Assembly (NCBI GenBank): GCA_027625915.1
Contig: JANTQA010000008.1
Span: forward strand, 1,753,001 to 1,817,000
From: Anaeramoeba flamelloides
Lineage: Eukaryota; Metamonada; Anaeramoebidae
DNA length: 64,000 nt
Reading direction: 5' to 3'
In this document: positions 45,966 through 57,649 of the stretch, piece after piece
Position numbering within the stretch: the first letter of the stretch is position 1
How the letters are laid out: the number at the start of each line of letters is the position of its first letter
Program-made: the position numbers and the translations under genes
Notes under the pieces: generated by a model
What the model was told of the DNA's origin: nothing
Seen by the model: the letters and a program-made list of their open reading frames with translations, nothing else
Database searches by the model: none

Positions 45966-47027
45966 TATCTCAATTAGTTTTATTGGTCTAGATTTGAATT
46001 GAAATATCAATAATAATAAATAATAACAAAATAAACATTTCTCTTTAAAAATCCTGAATTTCCCAACATAAAAATAAAAATCTGTTTTACTATTTTCAAG
46101 AATCAGCTTAATTATTTATAAGAATAGTGTATTACCTTTTTTTTTTAATATTATATTATGGTATTATAAAATACAAATTTCAAACCATTATGTTGAAATA
46201 ATAAATTAGTTGAATGGAATTAAATGATACTTTTCAACAGAGAAATATTAAATTAAAAACAAAAAAAAATAAAATTATCAATAAAGTCTTGTTTAATTTT
46301 TAATAAAATACAATAGATGTTGAAACAAAAAGTCTCAATTTTTTGTTTTATTTACCTTTAATAAAAATCAATTTTGCAAAGAAACTGTTAAACCCATACC
46401 ATACCCGAAGAATAGTAAAAAATTGAATTAAGAAGGGTTATTCTAGATATCCATTGAGATTTAATAAAATAATAACGAACTATTATGATTTTTTTGAAAT
46501 CCATTTTAATTATTTTTCTTCAAAATCCATTTTAAACACTGACAAAGTTATTATTGAATTAAATCCCAAGAAACTATTCAATATAACCCTTATTAATACA
46601 AGTTTTTACTACTCCTAGCGTTGAACATGACATAAATATTTTCTTCAAAAAATTGGTTTTTATCAAAAAAATCCGCAAAATATAAACTTACTATTTAATG
46701 TAGTTTATTTGAGTAATAGATTTATTATTATTATTATTTTTTTTTGGACTTTTTTTGTGCATTTATTATCTAATTACCATTTTAAAGACTTTTATATTTA
46801 CTACATTTTTTTAGATCCGATTCTACTATATTATTCAAATCCCCAACTATTAAATCTTTATTTTTCTTTAAATAAAAAACAATTTATATTATTTTTTTTT
46901 AATTTACTTTAATAAATCCCTTTTCAGTTTCGATTTGACATTTTAAAGAAAAGAACCTTAAACCTAAATTCGAAAAAAATGAAATTCAAACTTTAATAAT
47001 AATATGAAAGATCCTTTCAACCAAAAT

Positions 47028-47681
47028 AAACTATTTTTCAAAAATGTTGACCCCCTTTATATAATCTAGATGAAGTGGTTTTGTGCGTTTATTCATTATT
47101 ATTATCACAAAAAAATTTTCAAATTTTAGATCAGTTTCATTTTTTCTAATATAGATAAATTTTTGTTTAGCTTTTTCAAATTTTTTTCTTTTATTTTCCA
47201 TTTTTTTTTTCTTCTTTTTTTGATCTTTATTATTTCTTTTTTTTCTTTTTCTTTTTCTTTTTTTTTTTTTTTTTTTTTTTTATATTTTTTTTATTCCAAA
47301 AGAAAGTCAAGTTGGAAAAAAAAAAAAGATCCTTGAAAATATCAAAAAACATAAAGAAAATTTGAGGCTATGTAATGTCTTTTATAATTCAGGTAATTAT
47401 TAACAAAAAATCTTGTTGTTAAATCTTTTTTCAGTGAGAGTTCAGTAATAAAATCCCGGTAATGTTCATTTCAAAAAATGATACTCACTTTTTTTTAGCT
47501 TTTTGATTTTATTTTTGTTTTAATTTTTGAAAATATCAGATTTTTATATGTTTATAACACTTTAAAAAGTGAATTATTAATAATATTTAATAAGTAGCTG
47601 TTCTTGAAGAATATAAAGGAATATCTTTTTTTTTTCCAATTTATTATTTCAAGCTGGTCACAATTTTTGAAATGGGGTTTA
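47028..47681 (+). mobile_element. MITE family D, copy 2
   Basis: The ends AAACTATTTTTCAAAAATGT and (right) GGTCACAATTTTTGAAATGG-GTTT flank the same interior landmarks as copy 1, including AAAAAATCTTGTTGTTAAA. It is less well preserved at the right end. Confidence 0.7.
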
Positions 47682-47906
47682 TAATCTTGCAAAATAACCA
47701 AAAGCATGGTTTAAAGATTTACCCCTTTTTTAAAAAAAATGAGTTTATATAAAAATAATAATTAAAATTTAAATTAAAAATTACTTATTTTTTTTTTATG
47801 ATCATTTTCATTTTCAAGCTGAAACAGAAAAAAGAAAAAGAAAAAGAAAAAAAGATAAAAGATAAAGGATAAAAGGAAAAAGAAAAAAAGAAAAAAAGAC
47901 TATTCA

Positions 47907-50900
47907 TTATTTTTTACTTGTAACAAGCTTTGAACCAGTTTGGTCAGCCTTTTGTATTAATTCATCTATTGTCGTAACCCAATCAATTTTTTCTTTTCCC
48001 GAATTACAAAAAAATATATAATCCTTTTTTGATCCATAGGGGATAATTTGGAAAATATATTGATTTTTACTTTCGTTTGTAAGGTCTCTTATAAATGCCC
48101 CCCTTAGGAAAATGTGGCCTTTGTATTGAAATTTACCCTTGACGAATGTCGGCTTTGCGTATAAAAGGAGGTCATTAAACAGCCAAAAGTATCTTTCCTG
48201 TATTCTTCTTTTTGATTTTTTTTTCAGTGATCCCTCCTTTTGAAGCTTTCTTGCGGGATGCGGGAGATTGAAATTCTTATCAATGCCACTAATCTGCTGT
48301 GCGATTTTAATCAAAATCATGCCATGTTCTGCTGTTCTCTTTTTTTCATTTACGTAATCTGCCACTTCTGACAATTTTACATACGCCTCTGCGAGATCGT
48401 TATAATCTCGGTAACTCTTTGCAGTCGATTTTAATAATTCTCGGAATAATAAGGGGTATTTACAAATTCGTTGAATTGGCTTGATTAAAAAATCTAATAA
48501 TTGCAAAGCCCTCAGCTCAGGTATATTTCGAGTTTGCGTGATTAGCCATTTATCGAATTTTGGATTATTTTTACAGTTTTTCATGACGACTTCTGTGGAG
48601 TTATCATAGTTCGCACAATATTGAGTATAAACTTTTAAATATTCGACAAACTCTAAAAAAATTTTGCCAACATTCTTCATCGCAATTTGGCGCAGATCAT
48701 TTGACCAGCCTTTTTGCAAAGACGATAGGATGGTCGTATTCACACCCTGGATTGATTCCAATGATCCAAAAATATTATAAAGTTGCGTATTGTCGATCAA
48801 TTTGTTTTCCTTCAACGGCTTCATAAAGTAATCAATGGTTAACCCAATATCCTTGATATATATTTCCTCGGTTTCTTTCAATTCGTGAATAATTCTTCCC
48901 CTCTGTTCAAAATCTGTTTTTGCTGCGAACTTTAACTCATGCTGTTTACTTTTTTCAGTCTCGTTTTCAGTTGTTGATTTTGTTTTCATAATTTCCTTTG
49001 ATTCTTTCTTTTTTTGGTTAAACTGGACGGTTTTTATTGATGTGATCACTTTTAAAAAGGTTTGCTTATCATTTATTGTCGGGAAGAGAAAAATGTTTCT
49101 ATCGGATTCACCGTCTTCAAGTAAACCAACCACATTTTTCATCATCGCTTTGTCATCAGGCAAATCTCTCACCGATGAATTTATAATATTAATTTGCTTA
49201 TAGAATGGCAAATTATTTACTTCGTTGCCATTGAGATTAAGACTGTTATTGTAATTATTATTATTAAAGCCATTGTTGCTTCTATTATAATTATTATTTC
49301 TGTTATAAGAATTATTATTATTCCTATTAAAATTAGTATTATTTGTTATATTTCTCGTTGTGCTTGTATTTACCATTGTTGTTGCTGTTTTTATTGTTGT
49401 TGTTGTGCCCGTCATTGCCGTTGTAGCTTTGGATTTTTTTTTATTTTTATTTTTATCTTTCCCTATTAGCAAGAGATCATCGAATAAATAAAAATAAACA
49501 TCTGGCGAATTTTTTTGAATATAAACTTTCCCGTAGCTAATTAATAACAATTTTCGTTTTAAATTTAAATAATCCCAATAATTTAAACCATCAAAGGAAT
49601 TTATACTATTTTCTAATTGTCTAAATTGCTTGAGTTGATAAAAAATTTGGGTAATTATAGAAATATTGTTTTCATATAATAATTGAACCTTTTCGATTGC
49701 CTGTTGATTTCTTAAACTATTATTAAATTTCATCAAATTGGTAATGTGCACAGAATAAATTGACAGTGTATTTAATGGCTGGGCAAATAAATCAAAGAAA
49801 TTAATTTCTTCTTTACATTTTTTTAAACAATTATTTAATAATTGCTTCAATTTTTTACTGTTTGAATTTTGGTTTGAAATCAAATTTAAAAAGGATTCAA
49901 AGCTTGATTGGAAATTTAAAATATAGTCAGAATAGATTTCTGTTGAAAAATGATTGTTGAAAATCATTACTATCGGTGCAAGCTGGCCCTGTCTTTTAAG
50001 TAGATAGTCAGCGCATTTGTCTTTTAATTCAAAACCGAATTCACGTTGGTTATTAATTAGACTCAAAATCGCTGAAAAGGTTTCCTCGATTTGCTTTTGG
50101 CTGACTAATTTTGATTGTACAATTGGTGTTAAGAAATTGCTTTCAAAGATGCTTTGTGATTCAATGAAGTTTTCTGCACAAACGATGAAATTTGATAATT
50201 CGTGATCGTATTTACTTGAATTGGGGAAGGCATAGCTCTCTTTTTTTTCCTTTTTATTGCTGCCGCTGCTTGTTGATTGGCTTTTATTTGAACTTTCATG
50301 GACCGACAGGGGCACTTTTTTTTTGGTCAACTTGATCGTCTTGTATTTTTTTTTTTTGTTGACCTTCAGCGAGTTTGCTTGCATAGAGGTCATGATGTTT
50401 CTTGTCTTTCTTTTCGAGGACATCGTGCTTTTCATCGTTTTTTTTGCCATTAAAAATTTCTTTTGGTTTGATTTGAAATCACTTTTCGAACCAGAATTGA
50501 TCTGTGATTGGAATTGTTTCTGTTTTTGTTTCTGTTTTTGCTTTTGTTTTTTTATTTCTTTTTTGGTGAATTTTTTTGGCTTGTTGACTTGTTGGTTCGC
50601 GATATTATCAAAATTTTGGATTCTTGAGCTTATTTGGAAATTTCCTTTGTTTTTATTTTTTTTGATACCCCATCCTTTTTTTTGTTTGTTCTGGGTGTTT
50701 CCAATAAAACTTTTGCCTGTTACTCTGTTAAAGTTTTTAGTTGCAGTGGTTTCGTTCCCACTTTCACTTCCGATTCCACTATTATTCAATCCTGTTCGTT
50801 TTGGGAGCGGCGGTTTGCTTGTAGTTTCATTTCCCCAATTATAATTGTTCACCACTTTATTGGGATAAGTGCTGTTGTTTGTAAGTGTTGTTGTTTTTTT

Positions 50901-51398
50901 GGTTCCTCCCCATCCCGTTTTTTGGATAGCTACGTTGCTTGTGTGATTACTGTTCGTAATTCCTCTTCCAATCCCGCTTCCGCTTCCTCTTCCTCTGTTA
51001 TTTAACCCCGTTCGCTTTGGAAGTGCCGGTTTGTTTGTGTTGTCTGTTCCCCGATTAAAATTTGTTGTTGTTCCTCTTCCTCTTCCAGATCTTCCATTAA
51101 AATTTGTTCCTGTTAATGATCCTCTTCCCCGATTGTTAAACCCACTACCCGTTCCTGTTCCTCGATTCAACCCTGTTCGTTTTGGAAGTGCCGGTTTGTT
51201 TGTGTTGTCTGTTCCCCGATTAAAATTTGTTGTTCCTCTTCCTCTTCCTCTTCCTCTTCCTCTTCCTGTTCCTCTTCCTGTTCCTCTTCCTCCATTAAAA
51301 TTTGTTCCTGTTGATGATCCTCTTCCTCTAGTTTTTGGTGAATTCCAACCGGTTTGGTGTGTTTTTAAAGGTTTGGGTAATTGTGATCTACTACTCAT
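47907..51398 (-). CDS. RhoGEF with two DH-PH modules and an RG/SH3-ligand N-terminus
   Basis: The frame opens at TTG (51422); the first ATG at 51398 (MSSRSQLPKPLK) gives 1163 residues, stop TAA. The first ~240 residues repeat RG/GR runs with TNKPALPKRTGLN; PALPKR fits a class II SH3 ligand (PxxPx+). Residues ~838-1030 are a clear DH domain (HELKETEEIYIKDI; KPIQRICKYPLLFREL), followed by a PH domain (~1048-1155; EGSLKKKSKR, YFWLFNDLLLYAK). Upstream, ~400-590 looks like a diverged DH (ENFIESQSIFESNFLTPI; FAQPLNTLSIYSVHITNLMK) and ~612-820 like a PH (YFYLFDDLLLIGKD ... NIFLFPTINDKQTFLKVI) split by a Thr/Asn-rich insert. DH-PH proteins activate Rho GTPases at membranes and drive actin remodelling. 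The second module is certain, the first is inferred. Confidence 0.9.
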   Translation of the reverse strand: MSSRSQLPKPLKTHQTGWNSPKTRGRGSSTGTNFNGGRGTGRGTGRGRGRGRGRGTTNFNRGTDNTNKPALPKRTGLNRGTGTGSGFNNRGRGSLTGTNFNGRSGRGRGTTTNFNRGTDNTNKPALPKRTGLNNRGRGSGSGIGRGITNSNHTSNVAIQKTGWGGTKKTTTLTNNSTYPNKVVNNYNWGNETTSKPPLPKRTGLNNSGIGSESGNETTATKNFNRVTGKSFIGNTQNKQKKGWGIKKNKNKGNFQISSRIQNFDNIANQQVNKPKKFTKKEIKKQKQKQKQKQKQFQSQINSGSKSDFKSNQKKFLMAKKTMKSTMSSKRKTRNIMTSMQANSLKVNKKKKYKTIKLTKKKVPLSVHESSNKSQSTSSGSNKKEKKESYAFPNSSKYDHELSNFIVCAENFIESQSIFESNFLTPIVQSKLVSQKQIEETFSAILSLINNQREFGFELKDKCADYLLKRQGQLAPIVMIFNNHFSTEIYSDYILNFQSSFESFLNLISNQNSNSKKLKQLLNNCLKKCKEEINFFDLFAQPLNTLSIYSVHITNLMKFNNSLRNQQAIEKVQLLYENNISIITQIFYQLKQFRQLENSINSFDGLNYWDYLNLKRKLLLISYGKVYIQKNSPDVYFYLFDDLLLIGKDKNKNKKKSKATTAMTGTTTTIKTATTMVNTSTTRNITNNTNFNRNNNNSYNRNNNYNRSNNGFNNNNYNNSLNLNGNEVNNLPFYKQINIINSSVRDLPDDKAMMKNVVGLLEDGESDRNIFLFPTINDKQTFLKVITSIKTVQFNQKKKESKEIMKTKSTTENETEKSKQHELKFAAKTDFEQRGRIIHELKETEEIYIKDIGLTIDYFMKPLKENKLIDNTQLYNIFGSLESIQGVNTTILSSLQKGWSNDLRQIAMKNVGKIFLEFVEYLKVYTQYCANYDNSTEVVMKNCKNNPKFDKWLITQTRNIPELRALQLLDFLIKPIQRICKYPLLFRELLKSTAKSYRDYNDLAEAYVKLSEVADYVNEKKRTAEHGMILIKIAQQISGIDKNFNLPHPARKLQKEGSLKKKSKRRIQERYFWLFNDLLLYAKPTFVKGKFQYKGHIFLRGAFIRDLTNESKNQYIFQIIPYGSKKDYIFFCNSGKEKIDWVTTIDELIQKADQTGSKLVTSKK

Positions 51399-52487
51399 TA
51401 AAAAAAAAGGAAGAAAATCCAATCAATCAAAGCGTTTGAATTTATGTAAAAAAAAAAAAATATTTCAGATCGAAATCTTGAAAAAAATAAGAAATAATAA
51501 AAAGTTGTTCCGAAAAAACCAACAGAGATTTCTTTTATTTTTTTTAAAACTCAGTTGACAGAATAATCTTTTTTCACATGAAAGAGTTTGAGTTTAAAAT
51601 TATTTTATTTTAAAAAAATACACAAACAAAGTCAATTCTTTTTCCTTTCATTTTTTTATCATTCTCAAAAATGAATAAAAAAAGAAACATATTTTCCAAT
51701 TGCCCGTTTTCCCAGATTTAAATTTGAGTTTGACTTAATTTTTTAAAGTACTAATAAGCTTCAGTACTTTGGTTTCTTTTAAATTGTCTTTTGTTCGTTT
51801 CTGAGGAAGAAGTATTTTGTTCGTAATTGAACAATTTCATTAAATGATTGTCTTTCTGACAGATCATCAATTTTGGTAAATTACTTTTTTGTCATTGCCG
51901 CTATCACAAGTAATGATTTGGAAACAGAAAAAAGAAGAACTTTAACAACAATAATTTTTGTTAAGAAATCAACAGAAGAAAGAAGATGATTTGGAAGTTG
52001 ATTTTTTCGAAAAAAAGTCAAAATAAAGTAAAAGATTATCTAAAGCAAAAAATACAAATCAGAGACAAGATCGGAAATAGAAAGGATAGTTATACCGAAA
52101 TCGCAAGTTTTTTTCTTGATTGTTTTGGGAGCAATAAAAAATCAGAAGAGATTTGCAAGTAAAACATGACAATGATAATCTTTTTCCAACAATCCTATCA
52201 GAAAGTTTTTATTTCTAAAATTAATGGCAAGAAATGTCTTTTTAAAACCTAAACTACATCTCTTTAATTTCCAAATAAGTTACTCTTTACTTAATCAGTA
52301 AAAAATAAACAACAAAAGTCTTTAAATTATGAATTATGATTGGAATAAATAACTATCTGAATATTATTCACTCCAAACACTGAGATATGATCAGATAAAA
52401 AGAAAAAATGATTGAATAGAAAGTCAAGACTCTCAAAATCTAAAATATTGCAATTTTGAGGATTTAAGGGACTTTTTAGATTTGGCT

Positions 52488-53340
52488 GGAAAATCATTTA
52501 TTGATCCAAAAACTTTTCGAATTTCACGAACAAAACAAGGTAAAACTAAAAAGTTATTTTTTTTTGATATTAAGAAAATGCCACCCCACTTTCTTTTCAA
52601 GTATATTTATACTCTCTCGCTACACTCTAACATACTTGAAAAGAAAGTGGGGTGACATTTTACTAATGAAATTTTTTTCTTCAAAATTTGTTGAGAAAAT
52701 AACAAATATGTTAAATTCAACCTAAAAATGGCTTTGCCAAACTCAAAATTTTCCAAAAAAAACCGAAATTTTTCAAGTTAGCAAGATCCCTTAGTTGGGG
52801 TTTCTTTTAAGTCTATAAATATGTTACTAGGTGGAAAAATAGTATTAACTAATCATAAAATTCGGATAATTCTTAAATCTAAGTAATTGTCAAAAAATTT
52901 TCTCAATCTTTATGAAATTTAGGTAAAAAAATTTAATAAAGACTAGTTCCTAAAGGGAAAATGGACCAAAACACCATTTATTGATTTAAACAATTTTTAA
53001 ATTTTTCAAACCGAACAACTAAAAAACAAAAAACCATTTTATTAAGATATAAAGTAAAGATCACTCAACTTTAATTTCTAGTATATTTATACTCTCTCAC
53101 TACACTCTAACACACTTTAAAAGAAAATAAATGGCATTCTCTTTGGGAAATTTTTATTTTCGATTCTTTTCAATTTAAATTTTAAATTTGGTTAAAATAT
53201 TTTTCCCTTAATAATAATATTTCGAAAAAATTACCAGAAATTTTAAATTTGAATATAATATCTTTACCCAGCCTGATTTAAAGTCAATAAACATAATGTT
53301 AGTCATAAGAGTAGTACCTACATAACATGGAATTTAGAAT
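52488..53340 (+). repeat. Two-unit tandem duplication, period about 480 bp
   Basis: Unit 1 (about 52488-52930) and unit 2 (about 52970-53340) share CATTTATTGAT, GTATATTTATACTCTCTC followed by CTACACTCTAACA, and further weak matches (AAGTCTATAAATATGTTA / AAAGTCAATAAACATAATGT). The offset is 480 bp. Confidence 0.6.
52575..52661. other. Near-perfect 30-bp stem hairpin
   Basis: AAAATGCCACCCCACTTTCT (continuing TTTCAAGTAT) pairs with its reverse complement at 52632-52661 with one mismatch, enclosing a ~27 nt loop. It could be a foldback element or encode a structured small RNA. In the second unit (53057-53140) the stem is eroded but the loop is kept. Confidence 0.75.
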
Positions 53341-53745
53341 ACCCTTCAAGTACGAATAACAGTATAACGGGAGGGGTTCAGACAACACCCAATTTAAAAA
53401 ATCTTCTATTGTCAAATATTATTATGTTAAATACAATTGATATTCTTTCCATATGTAAATTAATAGAGTAGAACAAAAAAAAAAGTAAAGTGGATTAAAA
53501 TAATGGATTTGCATATCTCCATGAATAATAGTTTGTAAAAATTGTAAACAGTCGTGCCAAATAGATTTTTTTAGAAATCAACATAAAAAAAAAAAACAAA
53601 ATTTCCATTTATAAATTACTTTTTTAAAATATACCAAGTTAAGGGTCAGTGGAAACTTTCACATTTTTCTTCTTCTTGAAATTATTTGAGTTTTTTTTTC
53701 TTCATTTTTTTTTTTGACTTTTTAATTTTCTTTTTTCGTTAATTT

Positions 53746-53928
53746 CAGTTCCACTTTTAAGGAATAAACCTTCAACGAAATTCAATATTCAAAAAAACCA
53801 CAAAGTAAGGTATATTTTATGGATTTTTTTTACAATTTATTTTATCCAAATTTGAATTCTGTGTCTTTGTTTAGAAATTTTTTACACCTTAATATTTGTT
53901 GAAAGTTTGTACCTTAAAAGTGGAACTG
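53746..53928 (+). mobile_element. MITE family C, copy 3
   Basis: CAGTTCCACTTTTAAGGAAT at left and CAGTTCCACTTTTAAGGTAC read inward from the right form inverted ends of a ~183 bp element with AAACTTTCAAC following. Confidence 0.8.
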
Positions 53929-54753
53929 GTAGTATACTGTACTCAACAAGTGTATTGATTACTTTTCAAATTATCAATAAAACCTAAATTGCTTGTTTAT
54001 TCAAGTATATTTTTTACACCACCCTGAAAATAAAATACTGTATTCAATCTTCATATTATTTCTCGTTGTTTTTTCGTCACCGATTTTTCTTGTTTACTTG
54101 AATGAAAAACAAATAACCCCAAAAATCATTTTTTTTTCTTTATTCAAAATATTAATAGAATATTTTTATGATTTCAAACAAATCTGTTAAGGTGTTGTTA
54201 TTTATACTAAAAAAACATTATAATTTATCACATTACTTGCATTATTCTGCACCTTCTTTGTTTTATAGACAAATTGTTTCCAAAATCTATTATCAACTAA
54301 AAAACCCACAAGGTTAAAAAATTTTTTTAAAAGAAAAAATTCAATAAATTGGTTTTAATCTGAGAATATAAAAATTTAATACTATACCTCTGATTTTTTT
54401 CAAAATTGGATCACTATAAATAGTATTTATTTTATAAATAAAAATATCTTGAAATTTTTATTTTTTTAAAATAATTAATTTAGATAAATAAAAAAAAATA
54501 CCTTAATTCTACTCCAATAAAATAAATAATTCTTACTTACAAAAGTATAGTTTTAATTATGAAAATTTCGAACTAATTTGGAATCTTGACCCTGAATACA
54601 TTTTTTTTTAATATTGATTTTTAAATTTACAAATGAATTTTATATGAAACGCAATGTGGATTAGTTTTTTTTTCGGATTAAAAATATAAAATCATTATTT
54701 TATTACAAATAGAATTTGATTAATTATTATGATACCTATGAGCAAAACAAAAC

Positions 54754-55334
54754 TAAACTACTTTCGAAAAATAAGGGCCCAGTTTTTCAAATTATACTCA
54801 CTAAACTAATTATATGAGGAACCCTGTAAATAATCATCATTAAACTCGAAGTTGATGGATAATCATCAGAAGATTAAATACTAACAAGGTGTCTTCTTTA
54901 AAAATTTTTATACGTTGAAAAAAATCTATTTCATTTTTTGAACAAAAATTTGGCTAAAAAAATCATCCAAAATTTTACAACATCTGGATATTATCGAATT
55001 TTTTTTTGGTTGTAAGAGTAATTTGATTGAGAATTAAATTGAAATTTTTCATCAAGTAAAAATATTAAATGTAAATCAGTGAAGAAAAATTGACATCTGA
55101 AACTATTTGATTGAAGAAACTAACAAACAAAAAAAAATCAAATTGTCATCTGATTGTTTGAAAATTTTTTTTATTTTCTTCCAATTTTTTAGTCAAAAGT
55201 TTGGTTAGTAAATTATGAAGTAGAAAATTTTATTTAAATTACATCATTAATCAACTGCCCAATATCATATTGAAATCCAATGATTCTAGAACGAGATCTC
55301 GAAATTTGGGACCCTATTTTTTGAATTTAGTTTA
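54754..55334 (-). mobile_element. Non-autonomous DNA transposon, family G, copy 2
   Basis: This is the reverse complement of 16737-17320 over its full length, with only scattered differences by eye. The same TAAACTA ... GGGCCCA inverted ends are present. High similarity implies recent activity of a transposase elsewhere in the genome. Confidence 0.87.
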
Positions 55335-55647
55335 TATCTAAAAACCATTTTCCAGCCAAAGGGACCCAATCGTAATGAGCGAATTACCTAGGTTTAAAGG
55401 GTTGGTATGGATATTAGAAGAAAAAAAAATTTTTGGAAATTTTACAAATTGTAATCATTTTTTTCACATTTTTGTTTTTTTTTTTTCTATTGTTTTTTTA
55501 ATACATAATTCTGTTGCAGATTATTTTTTTATTGCAAGATCAATAGTCACTTGGTAAAAACATGTTATTTTAATATTACTGAAACTGTGGAAATGAATGT
55601 AAAGAAATCATATTGATTTCTATAGTAATGTTCTGAACATCTTTGAT

Positions 55648-55811
55648 CATGATATTTGATTAATAAATGTGAAAAATTTTTACTTCATTTTCATTTCCTT
55701 TTTCAAATAGAGACCACAAATCTAAACTTACTTCATTGGGGATTTTATTTCTAAAAGAAAAATATGAAAAAGTAAGTGAAAATTGTTTCCTATTTATAAT
55801 TCAAATTCCAG
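55648..55811 (-). mobile_element. MITE family A copy
   Basis: The left TATTTGATTAATAAATGTG, right TATAATTCAAATTCCAGTA and GTAAGTGAAAATTGTTTCC match the family. The core TTTCAAATAGAGACCAC is the reverse complement of the GGTCTCGCTTTCAAAAAGG-like core in the copy at 24974. Length is ~164 bp. Confidence 0.65.
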
Positions 55812-57068
55812 TAGAGAGATCAAAATGGACCTTCTTGTTTTTCTCTAGGGGGTCATAATAATTTAAGTTTTTGATTTTTTGAGAAAATTTATTGATTAAT
55901 TAGTTTTCTTTCAGACATATACCAACAATTATTTGGTATTTATTATTCTACTTATTTCTTATTTTTTCTTAAAAAATCAATTATATAAAATAACTGATAT
56001 TTTAAAAAAAAATTTGGCCACTTTGGCTGAAACAAAGTTTATATAAAGGTAAATCGCCTTTTTTTTTCCAATATTTTATTAAAACTCTAAATAATAACTT
56101 TTTTAAATTCGTTTATTAGTCTAATACCCCCACCATCGTAAATATTAGCACATATCATGACCGAAAGTGAACTTTTAAACCTATTCTTTTGTTTAACAAT
56201 TCCATCATAAAATATCTTGAACTTTTTGGATTATTACCAAACAGATATCCCATTTTTTAGAAAAAGTAAAATTAATTAAATTAACTTTTTTTGCCAATCA
56301 GAATGAATAAAGAAAAAATAGTAAAATTTTGATATTTTATTGTTAATAACCACTCATTTTTATAATTTATTATACTTATTTCTTCTTTTATTAATTAATT
56401 TTTTTGAGATCATATGAAATATTTACTTTCGATAAATTCATAATATATTTCAATAATTGAAAAGTTAATTTTTCTTCAATAAAATCAGAAAAATTGAAAA
56501 TCAAATTTCTTTATTTTGAATAAAATTTCATATAAAACCATTTTATGGATAAGATACCTTATTTTTTTAAAAGCTTTTAAATAAAGAAAAATTTTTAATA
56601 AACTTTTACAGAAAGCTACTCAAATAACATTTATTCAGAAGATAACCAAATTTTATGATGTTATTTCTATTTTCTATTTATTCAGTTTGAAAGTAATTGA
56701 AAAAAATTTCCCCCCTTTATATTATTGTTGTGATAACAATTTTCTTGGACTTTATATTTATCTTCAGAGTTATTAATATTTCAATTCTATATTTTATTAA
56801 ATATAATTATTTTTTGTTTATTCATTTAACAAGATACATGAATTCCTTCATAAAAAATGGCAAGAACCACCTTATAGGTCTGGTATCCATTTAAAAATTC
56901 AATTGAATTTAGATCTATTTTATCTTAACAAACAAAAATTAATTATATTTAATAAAATATAGAATTGAAATATTAATAAACTTGTAAGTAAATAGTGAGA
57001 ATGATGGAAAAGTTACTGTTTTGCAGTATAAAAGATAAAATACGAAACACCAATTTCAAGAATTAACT

Positions 57069-57649
57069 AAACTATTTTTCAAAAATTTTGACTCACTTTA
57101 TAAGGTTAATAGGAGTTTTTTTTGAGTATTTATTCCAGATTCTTAACAAATTAATATTTTCAAATGGCTGGATGAGAATCATTTTTTTTAATTTTGCAAA
57201 TTTTAGTTTTGCGATATCAAATTAATCTTTTTCTTTCTCTTTTTCTTTTTTTTTTATTTCTTTCTTTTTTTTTTTTCAAAAAAAGATCATGTGGAAAAAA
57301 AATAGATCTTCGAAAAGACAAATAATCACTATGAAAATTGTGACTATGTAGTGTCTTATGAAAATGAATTTTTGTATTCATAAAAAATCTTGTTGTTCAA
57401 CTTTTTTTCAGTGAAAGTTTAATAATAAAAAATCTGTAATTCTCATTTCAAAAATTGTGACTCACCTTTTTCTAGTTTTTGGTTTTATTTTTTTTTAATT
57501 TTTAATATATCAGGCTTTTATACATTTGGAATGACTTAAAAATGAATTACCAATCATATTTAGTTATTAATTGTTCTTGAATACTAAAGGATATATATTT
57601 TTTTCAATTTATTATTTCAGGTGAGTCAGATTTTTTGAAAAAGAGTTTA
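57069..57649 (+). mobile_element. MITE family D, copy 3
   Basis: AAACTATTTTTCAAAAATTT then TGACTCAC at left, and GTGAGTCAGATTTTTTGAAA then AAGAGTTTA at right, enclose the same interior as copy 1, to which it is very similar. Confidence 0.8.

Larger units (their letters stand above)
39291..47906. other. Long intergenic spacer with nested and repeated MITEs
   Basis: This 8.6 kb holds no supported gene. Poly-Phe frames (44111-44419, 46709-46912) come from T tracts, and 45755-45973 overlaps a foldback. It contains element I with element J nested in it (40404-41343), family C copies at 43794 and 45898, and family D copies at 44071 and 47028. Long T tracts (up to ~30) lie within the family D copies. 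Confidence 0.6.
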
